DNA from: Myxococcales bacterium
GTDB lineage: Bacteria > Myxococcota_A > Polyangia > Palsa-1104 > SHYY01
Assembly: GCA_009692555.1 (NCBI GenBank)
Contig: SHYY01000029.1
Location: forward strand, 1-41,329
Length of the DNA: 41,329 bases
Reading direction: 5' to 3'
The first letter of the stretch is position 1, and every line of letters starts with the position of its first letter. The notes under the pieces are model-generated. The model saw only the letters and a list, made by a program, of their open reading frames with translations. It made no database searches and was not told the DNA's origin. Shown here piece after piece: positions 34,030-41,329 of this stretch. Made by a program: the position numbers and the translations under genes.

Positions 34030-35175
34030 GTGCCCACTCCCCACGCCCCGCGCTACCTCGACACCGCCGATGCGGTCGCCTCGTTCGTCGCCGCAATCGC
34101 CTCCGCGCCCGAGATTGCGCTCGATACCGAGGGGGCGAACTTCTACCGCTTCGTCGACCGGATCTACCTGCTCCAGCTCTCCACCCGCGACGAGACGGCG
34201 ATCATCGATCCGCTCGCGGTGGGCCCCATCCCGTCGCTCGGCGCGCTGCTCGCGAGCCCCTCGGTGGAGGTGGTGATCCACGACGCGGATGGCGACCTCC
34301 GCCTCATCGAGCAGGACTTCGGCTGGCGTCCGACGCAGCTCTTCGACACCCGCGTGGCGGCGCAGCTGCTCGGGCTGCCACCGACGGGGCTGGCGGGCCT
34401 GATCGAGCGCTACCTGGGGGTGAAGCTCGACAAGAAGCATCAGCGCGCCGACTGGTCGATGCGGCCGCTGCCAAAGGACATGCTCGACTACGCGGCGGAG
34501 GACACGGCGCACCTCCTGGCGCTGCGCGATCGGCTGGCCGAGGAGCTGGTGGCGGCCTTGCGCTGGTCCTGGGCGGTGGAGGAGTTCGCGGTGATCGAGC
34601 GCGCGCCGCGGAAGCGCGAGGAGCGGCCACCGGCCTTCCTGCGCTTCAAGGAGGCGCGCCGTCTCTACCCGCGGCAGCTGGCGATCCTGCGCGAGCTGGT
34701 GGCCTGGCGCGAGGAGGTGGCGCGGGCGGCCGATCGGACGCTGTTCCGGATCGCGCACGATGATCTGCTGGTGGGGATCGCCCGCGCGGCGCCGGGATCG
34801 CGGCACGCGCTCTCGTCGGTGAAGGGGATGACGCCGTTCGTGCTGGGGCGGCATGCGAAGGCGCTGGTCGACGCGGTGGCGCGCGGTCTCGCGGTGGAAG
34901 AGGGGGCGCTGCCGCGCTTTCCCGGGCCGCCGCGGGAGGCGAAGGAGCCCGACGTTGCCCGGCTGGTGGGGCTGCTCAAGGGGGCGCGCGACGTGGTGGC
35001 GGCGAAGGTGGGCCTCGACCCGAGCCTGCTCCTGCCGCGCGAGCGGATGGAGGCGGTGGCGCGGCGGCGTCCCCGGACGCTCGAGGAGCTGGCGGCGGTG
35101 CCGGGCGTGCGACGGTGGCATGTCGAGGTGATGGGCGAGGCGCTGCTCGTGGCGCTCAGCGGTCTCCAGGGTTAG
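34030..35175 (+). CDS. rnd: Ribonuclease D
   Basis: A 381-residue 3'-5' exoribonuclease of the DEDDy family. Exo I has D32 and E34 (ALDTEGANFYR), Exo II the H-x4-D block with D89 (VIHDADGDL), and Exo III Y154 and D158 (DYAAEDTAHL). An HRDC domain follows (about 205-285), with a further helical region to the end. In other bacteria it trims tRNA precursors and other stable RNAs. GTG 34030 is the only plausible start: no Shine-Dalgarno sequence precedes it, and a strong promoter -10 ends 5 nt upstream, so the transcript is probably leaderless. The gene is convergent with the thiolase, 22 bp apart. Confidence 0.92.
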   Translation: MPTPHAPRYLDTADAVASFVAAIASAPEIALDTEGANFYRFVDRIYLLQLSTRDETAIIDPLAVGPIPSLGALLASPSVEVVIHDADGDLRLIEQDFGWRPTQLFDTRVAAQLLGLPPTGLAGLIERYLGVKLDKKHQRADWSMRPLPKDMLDYAAEDTAHLLALRDRLAEELVAALRWSWAVEEFAVIERAPRKREERPPAFLRFKEARRLYPRQLAILRELVAWREEVARAADRTLFRIAHDDLLVGIARAAPGSRHALSSVKGMTPFVLGRHAKALVDAVARGLAVEEGALPRFPGPPREAKEPDVARLVGLLKGARDVVAAKVGLDPSLLLPRERMEAVARRRPRTLEELAAVPGVRRWHVEVMGEALLVALSGLQG

Positions 35176-35197
35176 GAGTGAGGGGACTGAGGGGGGC

Positions 35198-36373
35198 TCA
35201 GAGCTTTTCGATGATCGTCGCGGTCGCCTGTCCGAAGCCGATGCACATCGTCGAGAGGCCGTAGCGCACATCGCGCTTCTCCATCTCGTGGAGCAGCGTG
35301 GTGAGGAGGCGAGCGCCCGAGCATCCGAGCGGGTGGCCGAGGGCGACCGCGCCGCCGTTGACGTTCACGCGGTCGAGCCCCCACCCGAGCTCCTTGGACC
35401 ACGCCAGCGGCACCGCGGCGAAGGCCTCGTTGATCTCCACCAGGCCGATGTCCTTCTGCGTCAGGCCGGCGCGCGCCAGCACCTTCTGCGTCGCCGGGAT
35501 CACCCCGTGGAGCATCATCACCGGGTCGACGCCCGCCACCGCCGTCGCAACCACCCGCGCCCGCGGCGAGAGGCCGAGCGCCGCCGCCTTCTCCCGCGAG
35601 GTGACCAGGATCGCCGCCGCGCCGTCGGAGATCTGCGAGGAGGTCGCCGCCGTCACGCAGCCGTCGGGCTTCACCACCGGCTGGAGCAGCGCCATCTTCT
35701 CCAGCGACGAGTCGGGGCGGATCCCCTCGTCGTGCTCGAAGGTCTTGGTCGTCCCGTCGAGCAGCTTGACCTCGAGCGGCAGGATCTCGTCCCGGAAGCG
35801 ACCGGTCTCCCGGGCCGCGGCGGCGCGCTGGTGGCTCTGCAGCGAGAACTCCTCGCAGGCGCGGCGCGAGATGCCCCACTTGTCGGCCACCAGCTCCGCC
35901 GAGGCGTGCTGCGGGACGAAGTTGAAGCGCTCGGCGAAGAGCGGCGAGAACGGGATGATCGGCGAGGGCATCACCATTCCGTCGGAGCCCATCGGCACGC
36001 GCGACATGGACTCGACGCCGCCGGCGATGACGGCGTCCATCTGCCCCGACATCACCGCCATCGCGGCGAAGTGGAACGCCTGCTGCGACGAACCGCACTG
36101 GCGGTTGACGCTGGTCCCGGTGACCTCGACGGGGAAGCCGGCCATCAGCGCCGCGGTGCGCGAGACGTTCCAGCCCTGCTCGCCCGCCTGGGTGACGCAG
36201 CCGGTGACGACATCGTCGATCGCCGCGGGGTCGACCTTGGCGCGCTCGAGGAGGCCGCGCAGGACACGGGCGTAGAGCTCGTCGGCGCGCGTGGCGGCGA
36301 GGCTCCCCTTCTTCCGGCCGATGGCGCTGCGGGCGGCGGCGACGATGAAGGCTTCGCTGTGGGCTTGGGACAT
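35198..36373 (-). CDS. Acetyl-CoA acyltransferase (thiolase)
   Basis: A 391-residue thiolase. The nucleophile C93 lies in NRQCGSSQQ. The GGAVALGHPLGCSGAR motif supplies H347, and the second catalytic Cys is C377 in TMCIGFGQ (the more usual form is CIGGGQG, so one Gly is replaced by Phe). NEAFA is present at about 315. It cleaves or condenses acyl-CoA with CoA, in beta-oxidation or acetoacetyl-CoA formation; substrate chain length cannot be told, and no other fatty-acid oxidation gene is adjacent. ATG 36373 has GGAGGAG 8 nt upstream and its own promoter. It is divergent from res. Confidence 0.92.
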   Translation of the reverse strand: MSQAHSEAFIVAAARSAIGRKKGSLAATRADELYARVLRGLLERAKVDPAAIDDVVTGCVTQAGEQGWNVSRTAALMAGFPVEVTGTSVNRQCGSSQQAFHFAAMAVMSGQMDAVIAGGVESMSRVPMGSDGMVMPSPIIPFSPLFAERFNFVPQHASAELVADKWGISRRACEEFSLQSHQRAAAARETGRFRDEILPLEVKLLDGTTKTFEHDEGIRPDSSLEKMALLQPVVKPDGCVTAATSSQISDGAAAILVTSREKAAALGLSPRARVVATAVAGVDPVMMLHGVIPATQKVLARAGLTQKDIGLVEINEAFAAVPLAWSKELGWGLDRVNVNGGAVALGHPLGCSGARLLTTLLHEMEKRDVRYGLSTMCIGFGQATATIIEKL

Positions 36374-36397
36374 GATGGGCTCCTCCAATTTCGCGGG

Positions 36398-36426
36398 AGT
36401 ATAGTGCGCGGCGGGGGGCGGGTCGA
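36398..36426 (-). promoter_or_regulatory. Promoter of the thiolase gene
   Basis: On the minus strand TCGACC (complement of 36421-36426), a 17-nt spacer and TATACT (complement of 36398-36403), about 25 nt before the thiolase ATG. Confidence 0.6.
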
Positions 36427-36453
36427 CTGGCAGGCGACAGACTGGCAGGCGAC
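36426..36453. repeat. Paired 13-bp direct repeat between divergent promoters
   Basis: ACTGGCAGGCGAC at 36426-36438 and again at 36441-36453 (15-bp period). It lies exactly between the thiolase -35 and the res -35 elements, which suits an operator but may be coincidental. Confidence 0.6.
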
Positions 36454-36455
36454 GG

Positions 36456-36484
36456 TTGACACCGTGAGCAGCGCGGCCGATGCT
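36456..36484 (+). promoter_or_regulatory. Candidate promoter of the res-mod operon
   Basis: TTGACA (36456-36461), a 17-nt spacer and a weak -10 GATGCT (36479-36484), about 65 nt before the res ATG at 36549. Confidence 0.45.
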
Positions 36485-36548
36485 CGCGCTGCCGTTCGCG
36501 CCCCGCGGCTGGCGGCGTTGCCGCTCCTCGACGCACCACCTCGGCAAA

Positions 36549-39500
36549 ATGACCGACACCTTCTTCGCGCGCCCGATCCAGAACTCTCCCTACGAGTGTC
36601 CTGCGCGCCACTGGGAGCTGGACGCGGAGGGGCAGCCCACCCAGCGTCTCGTGGAGAGCCGGCGCCGCGCCGAGTTCATCACCCCGATCCCGCCGCCAAG
36701 GAAGCGGAAGGGGGGCGCCCAGAAGGGCTTCGTATTCGACGAGGGCCAGGGGCTCTCGTCGGAGCGCCAGCAGTACGACCTCACGTCCATCATCAACGAG
36801 GTGCGCGGCCACGTCAGCGAGTGGCGCCACCTCCCGAACGAACGCGACTGGCTGGTGACCCCCGAGACCGCGCGGCTCCTCCGACACTGGCGCCACCACG
36901 AGTTCAGCGACGTGCGACCGTTCTTCTGCCAGGTGGAGGCGATGGAGACGATCATCTGGCTGACCGAGGTGGCGCCGCGCTGGAAGCCGGCACGGAAGTT
37001 CCTCGACCACCTCGACGCCGCCAACCACCAGGCCAATCCGGCCCTCTCGCGCCTCGCCCTCAAGATGGCCACCGGCGCCGGCAAGACCACCGTCATGGCC
37101 ATGATCATCGAGTGGCAGACGGTGAACGCGGTGCGCCGGCCGCAGAGCCCACGCTTCTCGCGCGGCTTCCTGGTGGTCACCCCCGGCCTCACCATCAAGG
37201 ACCGCCTGCGCGTCCTGCAGCCGCAGGATCCCGACAGCTACTACACGAACCGGGAGCTCGTGCCGCCCGACATGCGGGGCGACGTGGCGAAGGCGATCGT
37301 GGTGATCACCCACTTTCACTCGTTCATGCGCCGCCAGCGCGTGGACCTGTCCAAGGGGGGCGCGCTCTCCTGCGTGGGCGCGGCGGCGAGGAGATCGTCA
37401 CCGACGAGTCCGACGGCCAGATGCTCCAGCGCGTAGTCCCGTCGCTGATGGGCATGAGGAACGTGCTCGTCATGAACGACGAGGGGCACCACTGCTATCG
37501 CGAGAAGCCGCGCGAGAGCGACGCCCCGGACGCCGCCGATCTCAAGGGCGACGACCGCAAGGAGGCGGAGCGGAACAACGAGGCGGCGCGGGTGTGGATC
37601 TCGGGCCTCGAAATCGTGGCGCGCAAGCTGGGCGTGGCGCGGGTCGTCGATCTGTCCGCCACGCCGTTCTTCCTGCGCGGCTCCGGATACGCCGAGGGCA
37701 CGCTCTTCCCGTGGACGATGAGCGACTTCTCGCTGATGGACGCGATCGAGTGCGGCATCGTGAAGCTGCCGCGCGTGCCGGTGGCCGACAACATCCCGGG
37801 CGCCGAGATGCCGATGTTCCGCAACCTGTGGGAGCACATCCGGGCGGAGATGCCGAAGACAGGCCGCAAGAAGGCCGGCGCGCTCGACGCGACCACCATC
37901 CCGACCAAGCTCGAGACCGCGCTGCTCGCGCTCTACGGCCCCTACGAGTTGACCTCCGCGCGCTGGGAGCAGGCCGGCGCGGGCGTGCCCTGCTTCATCG
38001 TGGTCTGCAGCAACACCTCCTCCTCGAAGCTGGTCTACGACTACATCGCCGGCTTCCGCCGCGAGGCACCTCGAGGTGAAGGCGGCGGCGGCGACGGGCC
38101 GCCCGCTGTCGTGTTCCGCAACGGGCGCCTCCCGCTCTTTCGCAACTTCGACGACCACGGCAACCCGCTCCCCCGGCCCAACACCATCCTGATCGACAGC
38201 GAGCAGCTCGAATCCGGCGATGCGCTCGACAAGGATTTCCGCGCGATGGCGGCGGATGAGATCGAGCGCTTCCGGAGTGAGATCATCGAGCGCACCGGCG
38301 ATCGGCAGAGCGCGGACAACCTCTCCGACCAGGAGCTGCTGCGCGAGGTGATGAACACCGTCGGCCGGCCGGGCCGACTCGGCGAGCGGGTGCGCTGCGT
38401 GGTGTCGGTCTCCATGCTCACCGAGGGGTGGGATGCCAACAGCGTGACCCATGTGCTCGGCCTGCGCGCCTTCGGCACCCAGCTCCTGTGCGAGCAGGTG
38501 ATCGGTCGCGCCCTGCGCCGACAGTCGTACGACCTGAACGAAGAGGGCCGCTTCAACGTCGAGTACGCCGACGTGCTCGGCATCCCCTTCGACTTCACCG
38601 CCAAGCCGGTGCCCGCGCCGCCCCAGCCGCCGCGCGAGACCATCCACGTGCACGCCGTTCGGCCGGACCGCGACCCGCTGGCGATCGAGTTCCCGCGCGT
38701 GGTCGGCTACCGTGTCGAGCTGCCCGACGAGCGCCTCGCCGCCCTCTTCTCCGACGACTCGGTGCTGGAGCTGACCCCCGAGCTGACCGGCGCCACGCAC
38801 ACCGAGAACGCGGGGATCATCGGCGAAAGCGTCAACCTGGATCTCGCCCACACCGGGTCCGTCCGCACCATGCGGATCGTCTACGAGCTGACCCAGCGCC
38901 TCCTCGAAGACCGCTTCCGCGACGGCGAGGGCCGGCCGAAGTACCACCTCTTCGGACAGATCAAACGGATCGTTCGCCAGTGGTTCGACGAGGGCTACCT
39001 CGTCTGCAGCGGTGGCACCTACCCCGCGCAGCTCCTCCACCCGTCGGTGGGCGCGCGGGCCTGCGAGCACATCTACAAGGGGATCACGCTGGGGATGGCG
39101 GGGGGGCGCGGCATCCTCGCCGAGCTCGATCCCTGGAACCCCACCGGCTCCACCGCGAGCGTGGGTTTCAGGACCTCGAAGACCCTGCGCTGGCAGGCCG
39201 ATGCGCGCCTCTGCCACGTCAACTGGGCGATCCTCGACAGCGACTGGGAGGCAGAGCTGTGCCGCGCGGTCGAAGGCATGCGCCCGCGGGTGCGCGCCTA
39301 CGTGAAGAACCACGGCCTCGGCTTCGACGTGCCCTACTTGATGGGCGCCACGTCGCACCGCTACCGGCCCGACTTCATCGTCCTTTGCGACGATGGGCGC
39401 GGCGACGAGGATCTCCTGCGCCTGGTGGTGGAGGTGAAGGGCTACCGGGGCGAGGACGCGAAGGAGAAGAAGGCCACGATGGACGCCTACTGGGTACCGG

Positions 39501-39799
39501 GCGTGAACGCGCTGCACCGGTACGGGCGGTGGGCCTTCGCGGAGCTGCGCGAGGTACACAAGATCGAATCGGACTTCGCCGCCCGGGTCGAGCGAGCGGT
39601 GCGCGAGGTGATCGACCGCGCGAGCTGCACATCGGCGAGCGACATCCGGATCTTCTCCCCGCGCACAAGGACCGTCTTGCTGCGACGCTTGCGGAGCCCG
39701 ACGAAGTGCGGCGGAGCGGCCGCTTCGGCGACGCGCGGCTGTTTTCGCGCTGGTATGATGACGTGCGCCAGGGCAAGCATGTGGTGGTGGTGGTGGTGA
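36549..39799 (+). pseudogene. Type III-like restriction endonuclease subunit Res, frameshifted
   Basis: A superfamily-2 helicase/nuclease subunit of about 1020 residues split by one frameshift. The 5' part (ATG 36549, MTDTFFARPIQNSPYECPAR) carries Walker A MATGAGKTT. At a G6 run (37355-37360) the frame is lost; restoring one G gives a continuous protein (LSKGGRALLRGRGGEEIVTD). The 3' part carries DEGHHCY (Walker B), DLSATPF, the motif V-VI block LTEGWDANSV..QVIGRALRR, and a C-terminal nuclease core (RPDFIVL..LVVEVKGY) typical of PD-(D/E)xK. It resembles the BPTD_3080-type restriction endonucleases. The natural C-terminus is near 39620; the open frame then runs out of phase through the next gene to 39799. 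Inactive unless the run is slipped or mis-sequenced. Confidence 0.85.
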
Positions 39800-39891
39800 G
39801 CGACGCCGGGCGAGACACTCGCCACTGGGTGGTCACGGCCTATCTCGCCCGCAAACTCGTTCCAGGACATGCCGAATGGAAAAAAAGCTGA
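39608..39891 (+). pseudogene. Toxin-like small nuclease-fold ORF, damaged 5' end
   Basis: About 94 residues, resembling the DUF4258/BECR-type ribonuclease-like proteins that pair with DUF2283 proteins: LHIGERHPDLLPAHKDRLAA, EPDEVRRSGRFGDARLFSRW, KHVVVVVVSD, HWVVTAYLARKL. The frame from 39622 to 39891 is open and clear, but it has no start codon of its own. The only plausible start, GTG 39608 (reading VIDRA), lies in the res frame, and one missing base near 39622 would join it to the rest. The 3' end overlaps the DUF2283 start by 16 bp, typical of paired genes. The family call is from motif memory, not from a search. Confidence 0.55.
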
Positions 39892-40139
39892 CCTTCCAGT
39901 ACGACCGCGCCGCGGACATCCTCTACATCAGCCGGTGCGCGCCCTACCCCGAGCAGGAGTCGGAGGAGCTGGGCGACGACGTGGTCGCCCGGCTGAACCC
40001 TCAGACCGGGGAGGTGGAGAACCTCGAGGTGCTGTTCTTCTCCACGCGGCTCCTGCGCAGCGATGTATTCGAGTTGCCGCTGAACGCACACATGTGGATC
40101 GCCGGCGGGGATGGCGAGCCGGTGGGCGGGGCGGGGTGA
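39876..40139 (+). CDS. DUF2283 domain protein (antitoxin-like)
   Basis: An 87-residue DUF2283 protein: FQYDRAADILYISRCAPYP is the family start (xYDxxaDxLYI), and VVARLNPQTGEVENLEVLFF is the strand with a DxxGxxxGxE-type turn, here NPQTGEVEN. DUF2283 proteins commonly follow a small DUF4258-like or similar gene and are thought to be antitoxins or immunity partners; this is not established. It starts inside the preceding toxin-like frame and ends in a TGATG overlap with mod, so it sits within the restriction-modification operon. It seems intact although the partner upstream is damaged. Confidence 0.8.
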   Translation: MEKKLTFQYDRAADILYISRCAPYPEQESEELGDDVVARLNPQTGEVENLEVLFFSTRLLRSDVFELPLNAHMWIAGGDGEPVGGAG

Positions 40140-41191
40140 TGGCGAAGAAGACTCCGGCCACACCTCGCACCATCGCGACGATCCAGCACCCGCCCGAGGA
40201 GGCGACGCGGAAGAACATCCCGACCGCCGAGTACCAGTCGGTGGTCGAGAAGGCGCAGGAGAGCCCGGTGCGGGTGGCGCTGGCGCGGCGCAACCGCGAC
40301 CTCGATCCGCAGCTCGTGTGGCGGGGCAAGGACGAGCGGGACGCGGCCGACCTCGTGGTGCAGGCGCCGCCGCTCTACATCCAGGAGAAGGTCCATCCGA
40401 AGGCGCTGGTGGACCACCTGCTCACCGAGACGCGCGAGCGCGAGGCGGCCGAGCCGGGCGCGATGGCCGATCTGTTCGCCGACTTCAACGGCCTCCCGAA
40501 GGGCGCGGACAAGACCGACTTCTACCAGCACGAGCAGAACTGGTCGAACCGGATGATCCTCGGCGATTCGCTGCAGGTGATGGCGAGCCTCGCCGAGCGC
40601 GAGGCGCTGCGGGGCATGGTGCAGTGCATCTACTTCGACCCGCCGTACGGGATCAAGTTCAACAGCAACTTCCCGTGGAGCACGACCAGCCGCGACGTGA
40701 AGGATGGGAACACCGCCCACATCACGCGCGAGCCGGAGCAGGTGAAGGCGTTTCGTGACACCTGGCGCGACGGGATCCACAGCTATCTGACCTACCTGCG
40801 CGACCGGCTCACAATCGCGCGCGAGTTACTGACCGAATCGGGATCGATCTTCGTCCAGATCGGCGACGAGAACGTGCATCGCGTGCGGGCGGTGATGGAC
40901 GAGGTGTTCGGGGAGAAGAATCTGATCTCGACGGTCGCCTTCAAGAAGACATCGGGCACGGGATCGAAGCACATCGAGAACATCTACGACTATGTCCTAT
41001 GGTTCGGTCGCGATGCTGAGTGTCTCAAGTTTCGTAAGGCGCTGACGGTCAAAAGCAAGGCACTGCTTGACACGCAGTACACCGGACACGACGACATGCG
41101 TGCCGCGGCCGGCACCGGCGATCCGCGCTTCATGTCCGGCGATACGAGCGCGCAGGGAGCCACGGACTCGGGAACCTACCCGTTGAACTAA
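40139..41191 (+). pseudogene. Type III-like DNA methyltransferase (mod), truncated by an IS91-like element
   Basis: The N-terminal 350 residues of a Mod-type adenine methyltransferase. The motif IV block YFDPPYGIKFNSNF (catalytic DPPY) is present, with ILGDSLQVMASL before it and the target-recognition start after it (ENIYDYVLWFGRD). In this beta-type order the AdoMet-binding FxGxG motif lies near the C-terminus and is missing, so the protein should not bind AdoMet. The frame stops at TAA (41189-41191), which is the first codon-sized triplet of the IS91-like element, directly after its GAAC target. The ATG overlaps the DUF2283 stop by one base (TGATG). Res is also broken, so the operon is probably dead. 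Confidence 0.9.
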
Positions 41192-41329
41192 GCCGCTCCG
41201 CGGCAGGCCGTCGACGCGAGCGTTCGCCATCGTAGTGGGCGACGCTGGTCCCCAGGCGCCACCTCCGGCGCCCAAGGAGGACCCCATGGGCCAGTTGCGT
41301 GAGAAGATGAAGGCGGACCTGAAGCTGCG
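41189..41329 (+). mobile_element. IS91-like element, right copy (partial, runs off the right edge)
   Basis: It starts with TAAGCC at 41189 after GAAC (41185-41188) and carries the hairpin GCCGC/GCGGC at 41192-41204, then a GGCGCC inverted repeat and the AAGGAGG site of the recombinase gene. It is about 95% identical over 140 bp to the left copy, but in opposite orientation: both copies read outward from the window. The junction lies inside mod. Confidence 0.9.
41286..41329 (+). CDS. Tyrosine recombinase N-terminal fragment (right IS copy)
   Basis: The first 14 codons and two bases of a recombinase, reading MGQLREKMKADLKL, with one residue different from the left copy (E for D). It is the same gene as at 193-1053, cut off by the window edge. 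The AAGGAGG ribosome site lies 6 nt upstream. Confidence 0.9.
   Translation, partial: MGQLREKMKADLKL

Overview
The window is very GC-rich chromosomal DNA of a Gram-negative bacterium, most likely a myxobacterial/Polyangia-type member of the Myxococcota (former Deltaproteobacteria). Several features suggest this. At least six predicted lipoproteins are present, most of them lineage-typical orphans with Asp-Leu-Ala-rich or Cys-rich repeat architecture. There is a good sigma-54 promoter, frequent GTG starts, and many short hexamer/heptamer repeats. No rRNA, tRNA, phage structural gene or CRISPR array is visible. Both window edges lie inside copies of the same IS91-like element, so this is probably a contig broken at repeats.

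Layout. 1-1153: left IS91-like copy, reading leftward (tyrosine recombinase plus the start of an HUH transposase), abutting a CGAAAA hexamer tract. 1321-7937: a DUF58 protein, a 2[4Fe-4S] ferredoxin, a Sel1-repeat protein, and convergently smc. 8140-14100 (minus): an envelope operon lolD-bamA-skp-fabZ-lipoprotein, joined by 4-bp overlaps at both ends and with an internal promoter before skp. 14215-19374 (minus): two tandem Cys-repeat/Gly-rich lipoproteins. 19496-22615 (minus): an RG-rich disordered protein, a CobW-type GTPase and a small lipoprotein. 22683-25271 (plus): a PHP-domain CehA-like lipoprotein. 25488-27386 (minus): a polytopic membrane protein with TPRs. 27434-28024: gene debris, namely a DUF559 nuclease pseudogene beside a REP-like palindrome. 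28149-29267 (plus): a lipoprotein metallophosphoesterase. 29304-30985 (minus): a two-gene orphan operon behind a sigma-54 promoter. 31229-33963 (minus): a TPR membrane protein plus a third Cys-repeat lipoprotein that ends in a seven-bladed propeller. 34030-36373: RNase D and a thiolase, convergent. 36549-41191 (plus): a restriction-modification operon in decay (frameshifted res, a damaged nuclease-like ORF, a DUF2283 gene, truncated mod). 41189-41329: right IS91-like copy, reading rightward.

How they work together. lolD, bamA and skp serve lipoprotein release and outer-membrane protein assembly, and the many lipoproteins nearby (none with Asp at +2) are probable clients of Lol sorting to the outer membrane. 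lpxD and lpxA, which usually sit beside skp and fabZ, are missing. The restriction operon appears non-functional: res has a one-base shift in a G6 run, and the IS91-like element cut mod before its AdoMet-binding motif, supplying the stop codon itself.

The most noteworthy observations are the toxin-antitoxin-like pair lodged between res and mod, the exact IS junctions, the modular Cys-repeat lipoprotein family, the sigma-54-driven orphan operon, and an in-frame hexamer microsatellite that sets the length of the BamA signal-peptide core.
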